DNA of 64,000 bases from the NCBI RefSeq assembly GCF_000196235.1, contig NC_008541.1, positions 930,001 through 994,000 of the forward strand, read 5' to 3'. The stretch comes from Arthrobacter sp. FB24 (lineage in GTDB: Bacteria > Actinomycetota > Actinomycetes > Actinomycetales > Micrococcaceae). The notes under the pieces are model-generated. The model did not search any database, was not told where the DNA came from, and was given only the letters and a program-made list of their open reading frames with translations. Numbering within the stretch: the stretch's first letter is position 1; the number at the start of each line of letters is the position of its first letter. The translations under genes were made by a program, and so were the position numbers. This document shows positions 63,251-64,000 of the stretch, in pieces.

Positions 63251-64000
63251 CTAGTTTCGCGCGGAGAGCGTCTTGTCGCGGTCTTCGAAGACGTCCTCGC
63301 CGGGACCGGTAAACGCGCGGGACCGCTCGATGGCTTCAACAGAGCCGGTGAAGAGCTGGGAGTCCTGCGGGCCGGACTGCTGGCGGGCGTGCCCCTGATG
63401 CCCCTGGTCAAAGGACTCCACGGCGGGTTGCCGGGGCACGTCGCGGGAGGGAGCGGGGTGCACCGGCTCCCAACGCACGTGCGGCAACGACTCCGGATGG
63501 CCCTGCTGCAGGAAAGTCACCATGGCTTCGCGGATGAGGCAGCGCAGGTCGAAGAGCGCTGCGCTGTCCGCTGCGCTCACCAGGATCCGCACCCGGACGT
63601 AGCCGTTGGTGGCATCGGTGATCTGCAGGATTCCCACGCGGCCGTCCCATAGTTCCGTTCCGTCCAGCACCGTCCGGAGCTCGGTACGCATGTCCTCGAT
63701 GGGAGCCCGCCAGTCGAGGTCGAATTCCACGGTGCCCATCACCTCGGACTGGCGGCGGGTCCAGTTCTCGAACGGCGTGGTGGTGAAGTACGTGGAAGGC
63801 AGGATCAGCCTGCGGTCATCCCAGATGTGGACCACCACGTAGGTCAGGGTGATCTCCTCGATCCGGCCCCACTCCTTCTGGACCACCACCACGTCGTCCA
63901 CCCGGATCGCGTCGGTGAAGGCCAGCTGCATGCCGGCGAACACGTTCACCAGCGACGTCTGGGCGGCGAGGCCTGCCACGATGGAGATCACGCCCGCGGA
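63251..64000 (-). CDS. MscS-family mechanosensitive channel (5' partial)
   Basis: The C-terminal part (250 codons in the window) of a small-conductance mechanosensitive channel. It opens inside the pore helix (ISIVAGLAAQTSLVNVFAGM), then the beta domain (AIRVDDVVVVQKEWGRIEEI, LPSTYFTTTPFENWTRR) and cytoplasmic domain, and ends in a long charged tail (GHQGHARQQSGPQDSQLF). It relieves turgor at the inner membrane. The start lies beyond the right edge. Confidence 0.9.
   Translation of the reverse strand, partial: SAGVISIVAGLAAQTSLVNVFAGMQLAFTDAIRVDDVVVVQKEWGRIEEITLTYVVVHIWDDRRLILPSTYFTTTPFENWTRRQSEVMGTVEFDLDWRAPIEDMRTELRTVLDGTELWDGRVGILQITDATNGYVRVRILVSAADSAALFDLRCLIREAMVTFLQQGHPESLPHVRWEPVHPAPSRDVPRQPAVESFDQGHQGHARQQSGPQDSQLFTGSVEAIERSRAFTGPGEDVFEDRDKTLSARN

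Overview
The window is high-GC DNA, tightly packed with genes. It looks like a chromosomal segment of an actinobacterium of the Micrococcaceae, most likely Arthrobacter or Pseudarthrobacter. The evidence is the high GC3 coding style, a DUF6318 lipoprotein, a LysM resuscitation-promoting factor, an MSMEG_6728-type protein, a DUF222-HNH gene, a DUF6457 gene, and bioB followed by bsaP. Apparent leaderless starts (TetR regulator, adenine deaminase) also fit. I saw no rRNA, tRNA, CRISPR array, transposase or phage genes.

Layout. 1-4.0 kb: the end of one and all of a second half of a heterodimeric ABC exporter, a hotdog thioesterase, a small membrane protein and a PspC protein. 4.0-7.9 kb: a McrB/McrC-like modified-DNA restriction pair, followed by a convergent small gene that looks frameshifted. 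8-11.1 kb: a TetR regulator with a clear palindromic operator, then a divergent histidine kinase / response regulator pair. 11.2-14.7 kb: a type I methionine aminopeptidase facing an XRE regulator, a degenerate Hpt protein, a secreted GH26-like glycosidase and an orphan Vsr endonuclease. 14.7-18.4 kb: a PPOX protein, bsaP-bioB, and a co-translated lipoprotein / PKD-protein pair.

18.4-24.1 kb: a GAF regulator divergent from an FAD monooxygenase, a 2,3-butanediol-type dehydrogenase and an ene-reductase, probably one ketone/diol oxidation unit, with a CRP-like site in front. 24.2-32.8 kb: the most coherent catabolic system. A GntR regulator precedes an operon encoding a TIM-barrel isomerase, a dihydroxyacetone-kinase-like enzyme, an RpiB-like isomerase, a hydroxyacyl-CoA-dehydrogenase-like oxidoreductase, an SDR, a 43-residue membrane protein, an MFS permease and a TPI paralogue. 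The set resembles tetritol/erythrulose catabolism (kinase, TPI-type and RpiB-type isomerases leading to erythrose 4-phosphate), with two extra enzymes whose role is unknown. An identical 12-bp site lies in inverted orientation in front of both the regulator and the operon.

32.8-43.6 kb: a nuclease / RNase H-like / helicase fusion, a SOUL protein overlapping a deaminase, Tex, a gamma-glutamyltransferase homologue and a cupin. 43.7-51.0 kb: a frameshifted DUF222-HNH gene, several conserved hypotheticals and an Rpf. 51.2-58.8 kb: a class II UvrA-like protein, an adenine deaminase, a YdeP-type molybdoenzyme beside DUF6457, and an aldo/keto reductase. 58.8-64 kb: an unusual winged-helix / Lys-Ala tail / pullulanase-X25 protein, an alpha/beta hydrolase, a GH13 alpha-glucosidase with a small proline-rich protein, and the end of an MscS channel. 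Start codons were moved from the longest open frame wherever a ribosome binding site or family length argued for it.
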